Positions 11,978-22,041 of a stretch of DNA of 64,000 nt are shown piece by piece. Under the pieces are notes generated by a model. It saw nothing but the letters and a program-made list of their open reading frames with translations. It did not search any database and was not told where the DNA came from. A program made the position numbers and the translations under genes. The stretch comes from Bacteroidota bacterium. Its GTDB lineage: Bacteria; Bacteroidota; Bacteroidia; AKYH767-A; OLB10. The stretch covers positions 1 to 64,000 of the forward strand of contig JADJMG010000001.1 of the NCBI GenBank assembly GCA_016709725.1, in the 5' to 3' direction. Positions within the stretch are counted from its first letter, which is position 1. Each line of letters opens with the position of its first letter.

Positions 11978-13284
11978 ATGGTGAACACGGAGCAACTATA
12001 TAAATATTTTCTCGAGAGTCAATTGGTATCAACGGATACGCGCAACCTTCCTTTGGAATGTATTTTTTTCGCGCTGAAAGGCCCTAGTTACAATGGAAAT
12101 TTGTTTGCGATGCAGGCCTTGGAGAATGGTGCTTCTTATGCGGTGGTGGATGATCCCGATATCTATCGGGAGTTTGGTGATGATCCTCGACTCCTTCGTG
12201 TAGAAAATGTATTGAAAAGCTTACAAGATTTAGCGACTTATCACCGACAAGTACTCGACATTCATGTGCTCGCCATCACCGGCAGCAATGGAAAAACTAC
12301 AACTAAGGAATTATGTCACGCTGTATTGAAAAAAGATTTTGAAGCGATTGCAACGATTGGGAATTTGAATAATCATATTGGCGTACCGTTAACGTTATTG
12401 CGTTTGAGCGATGAACACGATTTTGCCATTGTGGAGATGGGCGCCAATCATCAACAAGAAATTGCAGCACTTTGTCAAATTGCTCAACCTGACTATGGAT
12501 TAATCACCAACATTGGAAAAGCACACCTCGAAGGATTTGGTGGCATAGAAGGAGTAAAGAAAGGGAAAGGGAGATGTATGATTATTTACGTAGTAGTGGT
12601 GGACTCATTTTCGTTCATCTCGACAATACCATACTGCGCGAACAACTTCGCGGATACGATAGCATTGTTACCTATGGTGAAAGCACGCAAGCGCAATACC
12701 GAGGTGGAATTGTACCAAGTTTAACTACGAATTTGGAAGTGGAGATCACGCATCCGTTTGAATTAAACATTAAAACAAAATTTACGGGTGATTACAATTT
12801 CCAAAATATCATGTGTGCCGTTGCGATCGGTGCGCATTTTGGAGTGGACCCATTCGACATTAAAGAAGCCATTGAAAATTATATTCCCGATAATCAACGA
12901 TCACAAATTATCAAGAAGGATCAACTGACGATTGTACAAGATGCATACAATGCGAATCCAAGTAGTATGAAAGCGGCGCTGGACAATTTCAAAAAACATT
13001 TTAGCGGTAGTAAGATTGTCGCTTTAGGAGAAATGTTGGAGCTGGGAAATGCATCCGCTGATGAACATTTAAAAGTGGCGGAAGAAGCTGCAGCACTTTC
13101 GGAAGCCACCTTGCTGTTAGTAGGGAAGTTGTTCGAAGCTCCTTCCAAAAAAATTAAGAGTCTGCATTTCGAATCCTCGCAGCAATGCATGGAATGGTTG
13201 AAAGAAAATAAACCTACTTCGGGTAGTATTTTAATCAAAGGTTCGAGAGGATCGCAGATGGAGAAATTACTAGAAGCTTTTTAA
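11978..13284 (+). CDS. murF: UDP-N-acetylmuramoyl-tripeptide--D-alanyl-D-alanine ligase MurF (one frameshift)
   Basis: MurF adds D-Ala-D-Ala to the UDP-MurNAc tripeptide in the cytoplasm, the last soluble step of peptidoglycan precursor synthesis. The substrate-binding N-terminal domain is followed by the ATP loop GSNGKTTTKE near residues 104-113, then the central domain (NNHIGVPLTLLRL, EMGANHQQEIAALC, NIGKAHLEGFGG), and the ligase C-terminal domain (QDAYNANPSSMKAAL, LGEMLELG). One G is missing in the run near 12568-12572, where the protein should read KKGKGEMYDYL. Restored length is 435 residues. The ATG at 11978 is chosen because the upstream extension reads through the repeat and hairpin and has no family similarity. 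Confidence 0.92.
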
Positions 13285-13422
13285 ACGCAGCGGTCGCAAC
13301 GTTTATGCAGCGGTCGCAAAGAAAAAAACTTCAAAATTATTTATCAATCTCGTAGATCTTCAAGAATTTTAATGAGCAACAAAGTGACCTCCAATTCTGA
13401 ATTCTGAATTCTACATTCTGAA

Positions 13423-15807
13423 TTAAAAAGGAAGCCATCTCCTCCACCCTGCTCTCTTCTTAGCAGCGGCTTCTTCTCTTTCGTCGTAATACCCAGCATT
13501 TCCGTCAAGGTATCCATAATGATGTCCGTAGCCGGAACCTGTTGAAAAATCAGAATCGTTTAGCACAATAGATGCATTTGGAATTTTTCCATCGGTATAC
13601 AGATCATCCAGTGTTTTCAAAAATTCTAATCTGGAATATCCTTGGCGAACAACATATAAATTTACATCCGATTGATTCAATAAAATAAATGCATCGGAAA
13701 CAACACCGATTGGCGGCGTATCAATGACAATGAAATCGTATCGTTTTTTTAATTCAGCCAGCATCTCCCCCATCAACGGTTTCGACAATAACTCTGCGGG
13801 GTTAGGAGGTGTTGGTCCTGAAATGATAATATCTAAAAAAGGATTTTCTGTTTTACGAATAACCTGATCTAACGTATGCGCCCCTACTAAATAGTTTGAA
13901 GCACCCATATCATTCTTCCATCCAAAGTCATTGAACAGTTTAGGCTTTCGTAAATCCAATCCCAGCACTACTACTTTCTGTTGCTGCATGGCAATGATCC
14001 CAGCCAAATTCAAGGTAATAAATGATTTTCCTTCTCCACCAACCGATGATGTAATCAAAATGGTTTTACATCCATCGCCCTGACCATAGTATTGCAAATT
14101 AGTACGAATCGTTCTGAATGCCTCTGCGATGGCTGATTTTGGCCGTTGCGAAACCACTAAATTCAAGGTCTCATCGGAATGTCCTACCACACCAATTACA
14201 GGAACTTCAGTGTGTATTCCTATATCATCACGATTCAAAACCGTATTGCGCAGTAAACTTTTTGCGGTGATAATGGTGGTCGGAATAATCATGGTTAACA
14301 GTAAAATTACGGCTACAATTATCTTTTTATTGGGCTCAACCGGTTCATCAGCCAATGCAGATGTATCCAATATTTTGTTGTCCGAAACAGCAGTTGCTTT
14401 GGCTATACTGGTCTCCGCTTTTTTCTGAAGCAGGTACGTGTAAATATTTTGGTTGACTTCAAAATTTCTCTTGATACCCAACAACTCTCGCTCCATTTCA
14501 GGAACTTGCTTAATACTGCCTTCGTATTTATCAAGCTGGGTGTTTAAAGCATCGCGTGTTACGACTAATCGCTTTTGGATCGATTTCACATTCTCAATTA
14601 ATGCAGATCGATTCTCAGAAATCTGCTGATCCAATACTCTCACTGCAGGAGCATCATTTTTTACACCAAAAGATACACTCTTTCTCTTCGCTTGTAATGC
14701 CTGCAGATTGGTAATTAACTCAACCAATAATGGGTCGGGGATTCCAAGACTGGTAGGCGCTAAATTGGTAATATCATCGTTGGTGGTTAGGTAATTAAAA
14801 AGATTTTGTAAAGAAGTAATCTCAATATTGTTTTTAACGCGGTCGAGATCCAAGACATTTAATTTTTGCAAAACAGCCTTCGACTCTTCACTTAAATCAA
14901 CCGTTTTATTTTTTTCTTTAAAAGCCTGCATCTCCTGCTCATTCGTGCTGAGCATCGATCCAGTATTATTCAATTGCTCATCCACAAACTTTAACGTAAG
15001 AGAAGCTACCTCTGCCTTATCCTGAATATCTAAATCAATATAAACTTTTCCAACTTCATTTAAAATATCTAATGCACGAACCGGAATAACATCCATATAA
15101 GTAAGGCGAACAATATTCGCATCCTTATCGAGTGGTTCAGCAGTAAGATTCTCCAGCATCTCTGCAATTAATTTATTGGCTGAACGAACCTTAAATTCAT
15201 AGGTGCCACCAATGACTGGTTTTACAAAATTCCCCTTCTGTAATCTAAATTTAAAATGTTTGGTTTCAATATCCTGTCCAAATGCAAACTTCTGATTCAA
15301 ATAAAATGCAGGAAGCTTATCACCGTCATACTCCACTTCTAAATTAAAATAGTTTGAATCAATGACCGTAATACTAAATGCTAAATCTTTATACTCACGA
15401 ATAAAAGTATCCACCTCCACTTTAATGGGTGATTTAGGATATAACGGTTGCGTTGGAAAATTAGTGGTCGACCAATATTGAACTTCTAAATTTAATCGTT
15501 TAATAGTCTCTTGAATGACCGTCCGTGAACGAAGAATACCAATCTCGGTGGGTAAATTTAAATTAGTACCAAACAAATCACTCGACAATAAATCAGAAAC
15601 ATTGGCTGGAGAAGATTGTTCATCATCAATTAAAATACTTGAAGAAGCTTGATAAACTGGCAATGTAAATCGAACATATAGCAGTGCCAATCCAGTGAAG
15701 AAAACTCCGGCAATTAAAAAATAATGCCACTTTCGTAAAATATCACGAAATACATTCAGAATTTGAAATTCATCTTCCTGTTGATTATTTTTTTTCAGCG
15801 GGTTCAT
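13423..15807 (-). CDS. Wzc-like polysaccharide co-polymerase with C-terminal tyrosine-kinase domain
   Basis: An inner-membrane protein controlling assembly and export of capsule or exopolysaccharide. It has an N-terminal Wzz-type chain-length domain with a first membrane segment near residues 31-52, a long periplasmic coiled-coil region, a second membrane segment near 505-525 (IIVAVILLLTMIIP), and a cytoplasmic bacterial-tyrosine-kinase domain. In the latter, Walker A is SSVGGEGKS (about 585-593), A' is VLGLDLRKP, and Walker B is FIVIDTPP (about 690). The C-terminal tail holds a tyrosine cluster (SGYGHHYGYLDGNAGYYDE), the usual autophosphorylation site. It overlaps the export lipoprotein gene by four bases. 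No glycosyltransferases are adjacent, so the polymer is unknown. Confidence 0.88.
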   Translation of the reverse strand: MNPLKKNNQQEDEFQILNVFRDILRKWHYFLIAGVFFTGLALLYVRFTLPVYQASSSILIDDEQSSPANVSDLLSSDLFGTNLNLPTEIGILRSRTVIQETIKRLNLEVQYWSTTNFPTQPLYPKSPIKVEVDTFIREYKDLAFSITVIDSNYFNLEVEYDGDKLPAFYLNQKFAFGQDIETKHFKFRLQKGNFVKPVIGGTYEFKVRSANKLIAEMLENLTAEPLDKDANIVRLTYMDVIPVRALDILNEVGKVYIDLDIQDKAEVASLTLKFVDEQLNNTGSMLSTNEQEMQAFKEKNKTVDLSEESKAVLQKLNVLDLDRVKNNIEITSLQNLFNYLTTNDDITNLAPTSLGIPDPLLVELITNLQALQAKRKSVSFGVKNDAPAVRVLDQQISENRSALIENVKSIQKRLVVTRDALNTQLDKYEGSIKQVPEMERELLGIKRNFEVNQNIYTYLLQKKAETSIAKATAVSDNKILDTSALADEPVEPNKKIIVAVILLLTMIIPTTIITAKSLLRNTVLNRDDIGIHTEVPVIGVVGHSDETLNLVVSQRPKSAIAEAFRTIRTNLQYYGQGDGCKTILITSSVGGEGKSFITLNLAGIIAMQQQKVVVLGLDLRKPKLFNDFGWKNDMGASNYLVGAHTLDQVIRKTENPFLDIIISGPTPPNPAELLSKPLMGEMLAELKKRYDFIVIDTPPIGVVSDAFILLNQSDVNLYVVRQGYSRLEFLKTLDDLYTDGKIPNASIVLNDSDFSTGSGYGHHYGYLDGNAGYYDEREEAAAKKRAGWRRWLPF

Positions 15808-16565
15808 TGGGATCGGAAATAAGCCGTAATAATTAAAGCCATAGAAGTCAATAACGATGTAAAGATTGCCGCAGCTGGAGAAACAGCAGTAAATGCTTTC
15901 TTACGAGTTGGGGGAACATAAATTACATCATCCGGATGAATATATTTCGTTTGTCCGGTGAACGATTCCTTCTGAGTTAAATCCACGTTGATTTCAATAG
16001 TGCCGTTTGAAGTTTTACGCAGAATTTTCAATTTAGTTCGGTCCCCAAAATTATTTAAATCACTGGCCATTGCTAAAGCCTCCAACAAGGTTAATTGCTC
16101 GTTGGGTACATAATACAATCCGGGTTTGTTTACCTCTCCCAAAACAGAAACTTTAAAACTTAACTTTTTCAAAACGACAACAGGATCATCAATAAATTTT
16201 TTGAAGCGATTATTAATCGTATCATGTGCATCATCCAATGACAATCCTGCTACATGCATGGTTCCAATATAGGGCAGAGTTAAATTACCCCTTTGATCGA
16301 CAACAAATCCCTTTTCATAGGCATTTCGGGTATCATTTCCTTCACCTACAACTGACGAATTCGCGATACCAGGAAATGCTTCCTGATTGATGGTAAAGAG
16401 CTGCACCGATAAGATATCTCCTGGAAAAAGATACATTTCAAAAGTGGTCGTGTCCGACCAAATATTAACATCCCCCTGCATATAAACTAATTTTTTTTGC
16501 GGAGTACAAGCCTGCACAAGTACGATAAGAAGGAAGCCAAGTACTAATCTTTTCAGAAAGGTCAT
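15804..16565 (-). CDS. Wza-like polysaccharide export outer-membrane lipoprotein
   Basis: A 253-residue export protein of the Poly_export/SLBB family, which forms or lines the outer-membrane channel for polysaccharide. The signal peptide MTFLKRLVLGFLLIV ends in a lipobox (LVQAC). The polysaccharide export domain (YLFPGDILSVQLF, YIGTMHVAGLSLDDAHDTI) is followed by an SLBB domain (VSVLGEVNKPGLYYVPNE). A C-terminal hydrophobic helix is consistent with the amphipathic helix of Wza. An upstream in-frame start would overlap the acyl-CoA dehydrogenase gene, so the ATG at 16565 immediately before the signal peptide is preferred. Paired with the Wzc-like gene. Confidence 0.88.
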   Translation of the reverse strand: MTFLKRLVLGFLLIVLVQACTPQKKLVYMQGDVNIWSDTTTFEMYLFPGDILSVQLFTINQEAFPGIANSSVVGEGNDTRNAYEKGFVVDQRGNLTLPYIGTMHVAGLSLDDAHDTINNRFKKFIDDPVVVLKKLSFKVSVLGEVNKPGLYYVPNEQLTLLEALAMASDLNNFGDRTKLKILRKTSNGTIEINVDLTQKESFTGQTKYIHPDDVIYVPPTRKKAFTAVSPAAAIFTSLLTSMALIITAYFRSQ

Positions 16566-16572
16566 AGTTTTT

Positions 16573-17712
16573 TTATTGTAGTACGCTACGGGCAATAACA
16601 ATACGTTGCACTTCAGAAGTACCCTCGTAAATTTGAGTAATTTTTGCATCACGCATTAAGCGCTCTACGTGGAATTCTTTTACGAATCCATATCCACCAT
16701 GAATCTGCACAGCTTCCACAGCAGTCTTCATCGCTACTTCCGAAGAAAATAATTTTGCCATGGAACTGGCTTGGTTATAGTCTTGTCCAGTATCTTTCAA
16801 CCAAGCTGCTTTTAAGCAAAGTAATCGCGCTGCTTCGATCTCTGTAGCCATGTCCGCTAACTTAAACTGAATGGCTTGATGATTGCAAATTTCCTTACCA
16901 AATGCTTTTCTTTCTTTTGAATATTTCAACGCTAATTCATACGCGCCACTTGCAATGCCTAAGGCTTGTGCTGCAATTCCAATTCGACCACCAGTTAACG
17001 TCTTCATGGCGAACTTAAATCCAAACCCATCTTCGCCAATTCTATTTTCCTTGGGCACTTTCACATCCTGAAACATCAATGAATGCGTGTCGGAACCACG
17101 GATACCTAATTTATTTTCTTTGAGTCCAACTGTAAATCCAGCCGCCCCTTTTTCTACTATCAAACAATTAATGCCTTTGTGCCCTTTGGCAACATCGGTT
17201 TGCGCCATCACCAAATAAACTGAAGCCGTGCTACCATTGGTAATCCAGTTCTTCGTTCCATTCAATAAATAGTGATCGCCTTTATCTTCTGCTGTGGTGC
17301 GTTGCGATGTAGCATCCGACCCTGCCTCAGGCTCACTCAAGCAAAATGCACCTATGATTTCACCTTTCGCTAAAGGCACTAAATATTTTTGCTTTTGCGC
17401 TTCTGAACCAAAGGTCTCAAGGCCCCAGCAAACTAAACTGTTGTTCACCGACATTACCACCGACACCGAAGCATCGATTTTGGAAATTTCTTCCATCGCC
17501 AATACATACGAGATAGCATCCAATCCACCGCCACCATACTTGGGATCTACCATCATTCCTAAAAATCCTAACTCGCCTAAACGCTTCACTTGTTCGGCCG
17601 GGAACTTCTGGTTTTCATCACGTTCTATCACTCCGGGCAATAATTCTTGCTGTGCGAAATCACGTGCAGCCTGTTGAATCATTAAATGTTCTTCACTCAA
17701 TTGAAATATCAT
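16573..17712 (-). CDS. Short-chain acyl-CoA dehydrogenase
   Basis: An FAD-dependent enzyme that introduces the alpha,beta double bond into short-chain acyl-CoA, feeding electrons to ETF. At 379 residues it has the family length. Signature segments are GAFCLSEPEAGSDATSQRT, KNWITNGSTASVYLVMAQT and the catalytic-base motif YEGTSEVQRIVIAR near residues 362-375, with Glu in the position typical of butyryl/short-chain enzymes. It stands alone in front of the export genes; a functional link to them is not implied. Confidence 0.92.
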   Translation of the reverse strand: MIFQLSEEHLMIQQAARDFAQQELLPGVIERDENQKFPAEQVKRLGELGFLGMMVDPKYGGGGLDAISYVLAMEEISKIDASVSVVMSVNNSLVCWGLETFGSEAQKQKYLVPLAKGEIIGAFCLSEPEAGSDATSQRTTAEDKGDHYLLNGTKNWITNGSTASVYLVMAQTDVAKGHKGINCLIVEKGAAGFTVGLKENKLGIRGSDTHSLMFQDVKVPKENRIGEDGFGFKFAMKTLTGGRIGIAAQALGIASGAYELALKYSKERKAFGKEICNHQAIQFKLADMATEIEAARLLCLKAAWLKDTGQDYNQASSMAKLFSSEVAMKTAVEAVQIHGGYGFVKEFHVERLMRDAKITQIYEGTSEVQRIVIARSVLQ

Positions 17713-17731
17713 AATGTCTAATATTGAAGGT

Positions 17732-17739
17732 CAAAAATA
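17732..17739 (-). promoter_or_regulatory. -7 box of the acyl-CoA dehydrogenase gene
   Basis: On the minus strand this reads TATTTTTG (TAnnTTTG), 19 bases before the ATG. No convincing -33 element. Confidence 0.5.
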
Positions 17740-17778
17740 AACCTTTCACACTCTATATCCATTGTCTAAAAGAATATT

Positions 17779-17786
17779 TTCCTTTG
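17779..17786 (+). promoter_or_regulatory. anmK: -7 box of anmK, leaderless spacing
   Basis: TTCCTTTG is one mismatch from TAnnTTTG and ends four bases before the anmK ATG, so the predicted transcript would start at the A of the start codon. Confidence 0.45.
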
Positions 17787-17790
17787 CATT

Positions 17791-18876
17791 ATGTTAATAA
17801 ACGAAAAATCACCGGTTATCAAAGCTATTGGACTCATGTCGGGCACCTCTTTGGATGGTGTCGATTTAGCTTTCTGCACTTTTTCTTTGGTGGATGAAAG
17901 ATGGACTTTTACAACAGAAGCTGCTGAAACCTACTCTTATACAGACGAATGGCTGGAGATTTTAAAAAATTTACATCTCCAATCGGCTTCAAAAATATTT
18001 GAAGTGGATGCTGCGCTCGGTCGCTATTACGGGGAACTCATTAAGAAATTTATAAAAAAAAATAATCTCCATCCCGACCTTATCGCATCCCATGGGCATA
18101 CCCTATTTCATCAACCTGAAAAGGGTTTTACAACTCAAATTGGTTCCGGCGCACATATTTCTGCTATTACAGGGTTGAGTACCATCTGTGATTTTAGGAG
18201 TAAAGATGTGGCATTGGGCGGACAAGGTGCTCCACTGGTTCCTGTTGGCGACCACTATTTATTTTCAGATTATGCTGCTTGTTTAAACTTGGGAGGGATC
18301 GCGAATATTTCTATGGTTTCGGAAGATGGACGAAGAGTAGCTTATGATATTTGTCCAGTGAATATGGCGCTAAATGCACTTGCTCAAAGGGTAGGAAAAC
18401 CATTTGATGAAGATGGTCTTTTAGCTCGATCGGGAACCATTATTCCTGAATTATTAAATCGATTAAACGCACTCCCCTTCTATCAGCAGAAAGGAGCGAA
18501 ATCATTAGGACGAGAATGGTATGAAAAGGAGTTCAGCGTCCATCTTAACGAAGGAAAAGTAGAGGACTTAAGTAGGACGGTAGTTGAGCATATCGCACTT
18601 CAACACCAACTTGCATTTTCAACCATCCCTATGGATGGAAAAATCTTGGTGACGGGCGGCGGAGCCTTTCATCAATTTCTACTGGAAAGAATGAAAACAA
18701 TAAGCAATAAAAATTTGCAAGTACCCGAAAAGGAACTCGTCAATTTTAAAGAAGCGATCGTATTCGCTTTCCTCGGCGTATTAAATTACTTGGGTAGAGT
18801 AAATGTTTTCGATAGTGCTACAGGTTCAATAAAACAACATGTGGGTGGAGCAATGTACAGTGGTGACCGACTATAA
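17791..18876 (+). CDS. anmK: Anhydro-N-acetylmuramic acid kinase AnmK
   Basis: AnmK cleaves and phosphorylates 1,6-anhydro-MurNAc to MurNAc-6-phosphate in peptidoglycan recycling. The 361-residue protein has the family signature GLMSGTSLDGVDLAFC near the N-terminus, then SHGHTLFHQP, DFRSKDVALGGQGAPLVP, LNLGGIANIS and a C-terminal GGGAFHQFLL. The frame is intact. Its stop overlaps the stop of the convergent acidic protein gene by six bases. No murQ or nag transporter is adjacent. Confidence 0.95.
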   Translation: MLINEKSPVIKAIGLMSGTSLDGVDLAFCTFSLVDERWTFTTEAAETYSYTDEWLEILKNLHLQSASKIFEVDAALGRYYGELIKKFIKKNNLHPDLIASHGHTLFHQPEKGFTTQIGSGAHISAITGLSTICDFRSKDVALGGQGAPLVPVGDHYLFSDYAACLNLGGIANISMVSEDGRRVAYDICPVNMALNALAQRVGKPFDEDGLLARSGTIIPELLNRLNALPFYQQKGAKSLGREWYEKEFSVHLNEGKVEDLSRTVVEHIALQHQLAFSTIPMDGKILVTGGGAFHQFLLERMKTISNKNLQVPEKELVNFKEAIVFAFLGVLNYLGRVNVFDSATGSIKQHVGGAMYSGDRL

Positions 18877-19104
18877 ATCGTCGTCGTCGTCATCAAAATC
18901 ATCTTCAAAACCCTTAAAATCATCAATCATCTCGGGATCCAATTGATCGGTGTCATTGTCTTCATCTTCTTCTTCAAAATCATCGAACTTCTGATTTTTT
19001 TGTTCTTTTGATTTTAAAGGTTCCATCTTTCGCGTCTTGCCGCTTGGAACCGCCTTCTTTGCTTTTTCGGCACTAGGCTTGGCCGTTTTTTTTGGGATTT
19101 TCAT
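18871..19104 (-). CDS. Small charged protein, basic N-terminus and poly-Asp/Glu C-terminus
   Basis: A 77-residue protein of unknown function. The first half is Lys/Ala/Pro-rich (KIPKKTAKPSAEKAKKA); the second is very acidic (FDDFEEEDED and a final run of six Asp before Leu). It has no signal peptide or membrane segment. Such bipolar, disordered proteins occur in Bacteroidota; a nucleic-acid or histone-chaperone-like role is only a guess. Expressed convergently to anmK with overlapping stops. Confidence 0.6.
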   Translation of the reverse strand: MKIPKKTAKPSAEKAKKAVPSGKTRKMEPLKSKEQKNQKFDDFEEEDEDNDTDQLDPEMIDDFKGFEDDFDDDDDDL

Positions 19105-19270
19105 TTTTTAATTCGCAAGAATTAGATCAGTTTTTTTATGTGATTTTATGTTGTTTTAAATAGCTGAACTATCCACCACGCGTGGTGATAGGACAAATGT
19201 AAAAAAGAAATAATCGAAAATCATAATCCTAAAAATTTTATTTTATATTAAATAATTAATAAACAAGTAC

Positions 19271-19278
19271 TTATATTT
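19271..19278 (+). promoter_or_regulatory. -7 box of the broken DUF2461 gene
   Basis: TATATTTG matches TAnnTTTG exactly, 23 bases before the ATG at 19302. Confidence 0.5.
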
Positions 19279-19301
19279 GCATCTAAATTACTGATTCTTA
19301 T

Positions 19302-19852
19302 TATGCTGCAAAACTTTCTGATTTAAGCAAAGTGAATCCACCCATCGGAAAATTACTTCCTAAGGATTGTATTTTTCGGATATACAGAGACGTTAGATTC
19401 AGTAAAAATAAGGCACCGTACAAAGCACATTTTTCTGCGTCAATAAATGAAGGTGGAAAAAATCAAATTTATCGGGCATCTATATTCACATCGAACCCGG
19501 AGGCGAATGGGGAAATTTTATAGGTGGCGGAGTATGGAATCCTGAATCCGAAAACCTGAAAAAAATTCGACAAGAAATTGAATACAATCACGAAGAGTTT
19601 TTTAAAATCATTAAGAATAAAAAATTCAAGGAACTTTTTGGAGATCTATCTCAAGAGCATAAATTAAAACGATTGCCCAAGGGCTTAGAGCCTGGACACC
19701 CTGCAGAAGAATATCTAAAATTAAACAGCTTTCTGGTTACTTGTCCCATCAACACCAAAGATGTGACCACCGATCAACTTCGAAAATCAATTGTTACATC
19801 ATATAAAACGATGATGCCGTTTTTGAATTTTATTAATCGAGCTGTTGAATAA
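19302..19852 (+). pseudogene. DUF2461 (TIGR02453 family) protein, internal deletion and frameshift
   Basis: The conserved part begins at about 19332 (VNPPIGKLLPKDCIFRIYRDV, RFSKNKAPYKAHF) and runs to 19852 (PKGLEPGHPAEEYLKLNSF, NFINRAVE). A one-base deletion near 19478 separates the two halves; the expected text is an HIEPGGEWGNFIGGGV continuation. The N-terminal ~50 residues normally present (an FLxxLxxNNxREWF-type region) are missing. A promoter box and a start (MLQNFL, 19302) are present, but the frame from that ATG ends after seven codons. This looks like a deletion joining the extreme N-terminus to the middle of the gene. Function of the family is unknown. Confidence 0.7.
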
Positions 19853-19858
19853 AAAAGA

Positions 19859-21859
19859 CTAAAGTTTTATAACCTGTTTCGATAACATTATTTCACCATC
19901 AACCACAATCCGAACTACAAAATAACCACTCTGTTTCAGATTTAACTCAGAGATTTTAATTACATTCTCACCCTTTTGATGTTCCATTTTTTTACTAGCT
20001 ACTTGTTGTCCTAACGAACTCCAAATCTCAATGGATGAAACACCATCACTTTCCGACTGAAAGGAAATTTTACTATTTTCCTTTAATGGATTAGGAGATA
20101 CTTTTAATTTACTTACGGCTACTATATTTCGTAATGAAATAGGATCAAACATTTTTGTTGTTCCATCAAAATCCGTTTGAGAAATTCGATACAATAAATC
20201 ACCGCTTGGAGCTACTGCATCAGTAAAATTATACTCACGAACAATATTACTGTTTCCTTCTCCTTTAACTTTTCCGAGTGACATAAACTCACCATCGTTC
20301 ACCGATCGATAAACTGTAAAAAAATCATTATTCATTTCATGGGATGTTGCCCATGATACGACTACTTCAGCATTCTGCTTTCTGGCTTTGGTCCAAAGTA
20401 AAGTAACGGGTAACGCACTTCCTCCGCTGTAAATGGATCGCTTTTCAATGGTCACTCGATTACATGCATCGGTAATCACAACGGTTATTGTTCCTGTTTG
20501 ATTTGAACTGGTTAACGTTGGGGTGAATGATGTTGATGCTGCATTTGGGCTCCCAAATGTACCGGGAATCGTACAGCTCCATGAATACGTATAAGGCGCT
20601 GTTCCACCTGTGATATTAACCGAAACATTTCCTGTCATTCCAGAAACAAATGATCCTTGAATAGAAGAACTACTAATTTGTGGTGCTCGCTCTTTACCTG
20701 CTAATAAACAAAAGTTTAAAAATGCGCGTTGTGCAGCTACTTTCTCGGCAGTTGTTCCTGCGCCGTTTAAATCATGACCACCTTCATACATAACCCAACC
20801 GTTGGATGCATTTCCAAAAGCTGGACCATATACTAAAAGTACTCCTTCCTTCGGACTCGATCCTGAACTTGTAGTTACAAGACGTGTAGTTGTACTTCGC
20901 CAAGAACTAGTCGACAAAGGCAGATACCATTGCTCCGATCCACCTAAACAAGCTCCCGACATACCTCCCATAAATTGCATGATTGGATTCGTTGGAAACA
21001 GATGTGTATACGGGGAAACGGGAGGCTTAGCGTGTACTTCGGTAACGCCAACGCATTTACTATTACCATAACATTGTAAACCACTGGTCGATAAAAAATT
21101 CATTTTCTGAGCACTATTGGATGGGTTGACTACATTTTCCAACATCGATACTGAGTGACATTGCGACCAAATAAATCCTTTTTGATTGAGTGCAAAATTG
21201 TAAAGATTTCCATGCGTAGCCCATGTAGGATCACCATGCGGATTCACCCATAAATCGTCGCAACTGGTAATTGAATTGGGTGATCCTAGCGAATAAGCTG
21301 TTGAAGGAATTCCAGCATTATCAAAATAGGCTATAATGATGGATTGATTTCCACTTAACGTATCGATGACTGTTCGAGGAAAACTATTGATCGTATAACT
21401 TACAGGTACGGAAATGGGTGAAGTGGTATAAACTCCTTGCACACCTTGTGTCAACCAATACGCAATTCGAGTTTGAATATTGATATCAATCAAATCTCCA
21501 GGAATGACAAACGATCCACCTTTGTAATTAATGCTGTTGTATGTAAAGTCTGTTCCGTCTTTTACTTTGGAAGTATTAATACACCACTTCACTGGAATTT
21601 GATGTACGGTAATCAATTCATAAATGAGACCATATGGCTTCAATCCACTTCCAATGGAAGGAGAGGAACTGCCCATATTGATGATGAAAGATCCAGTGGG
21701 AACAGTTTCAGTAGCACCGTTTACCTTTGTCGAGGTTCCTAATTGTAAGTAAAGAAACCAACTAAGTGAAGTGACAATGGCAAAGATGGCCATGGTCGCT
21801 ACCACCATTTTAAAGGTTATACGAGCGCGAAGCTCTTGACGGATAAGTCTCTTTTTCAT
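19859..21859 (-). CDS. Large secreted protein with PKD-like domain and T9SS type A sorting domain
   Basis: A 666-residue protein of unknown function. It begins with a basic stretch and a hydrophobic segment (residues about 17-38, MVVATMAIFAIVTSLSWFLY), acting as signal peptide or anchor. The large N-terminal part (about 45-390) is rich in Trp, His and Cys and includes QCHSVSMLENV and MYEGGHDLNG; I do not recognise an enzyme family. A beta-sandwich/PKD-like region follows (VSVNITGGTAPYTYSWSC). A segment LPVTLLWTKARKQNAEVVVSWAT...NNDFFTVYRS precedes the C-terminal sorting domain, as in many T9SS cargos (LKVSPNPLKENSKISF...SKQVIKL). Confidence 0.8.
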   Translation of the reverse strand: MKKRLIRQELRARITFKMVVATMAIFAIVTSLSWFLYLQLGTSTKVNGATETVPTGSFIINMGSSSPSIGSGLKPYGLIYELITVHQIPVKWCINTSKVKDGTDFTYNSINYKGGSFVIPGDLIDINIQTRIAYWLTQGVQGVYTTSPISVPVSYTINSFPRTVIDTLSGNQSIIIAYFDNAGIPSTAYSLGSPNSITSCDDLWVNPHGDPTWATHGNLYNFALNQKGFIWSQCHSVSMLENVVNPSNSAQKMNFLSTSGLQCYGNSKCVGVTEVHAKPPVSPYTHLFPTNPIMQFMGGMSGACLGGSEQWYLPLSTSSWRSTTTRLVTTSSGSSPKEGVLLVYGPAFGNASNGWVMYEGGHDLNGAGTTAEKVAAQRAFLNFCLLAGKERAPQISSSSIQGSFVSGMTGNVSVNITGGTAPYTYSWSCTIPGTFGSPNAASTSFTPTLTSSNQTGTITVVITDACNRVTIEKRSIYSGGSALPVTLLWTKARKQNAEVVVSWATSHEMNNDFFTVYRSVNDGEFMSLGKVKGEGNSNIVREYNFTDAVAPSGDLLYRISQTDFDGTTKMFDPISLRNIVAVSKLKVSPNPLKENSKISFQSESDGVSSIEIWSSLGQQVASKKMEHQKGENVIKISELNLKQSGYFVVRIVVDGEIMLSKQVIKL

Positions 21860-21985
21860 GATAACAAAATATACCCCTTTGTACGATGTAATGAAAAAAC
21901 AGTTCGGGCATTAAAGCATCAATTTTGATGGTTTTACATCTAAAAATGGCTTAAAAACATCCTTCAAAAAAAATAAATCACAAAA

Positions 21986-22024
21986 AAAAGCCCTGTAGCA
22001 GAGTAAACACGCTACAGGGCTTTT
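21986..22024. terminator. Bidirectional terminator between metK and the T9SS protein gene
   Basis: A 14-bp perfect stem (AAAAGCCCTGTAGC, 21986-21999, with 22011-22024) and an 11-base loop. Read on the minus strand it follows metK. Confidence 0.92.
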
Positions 22025-22041
22025 CAATTATTGTAAGTTAT

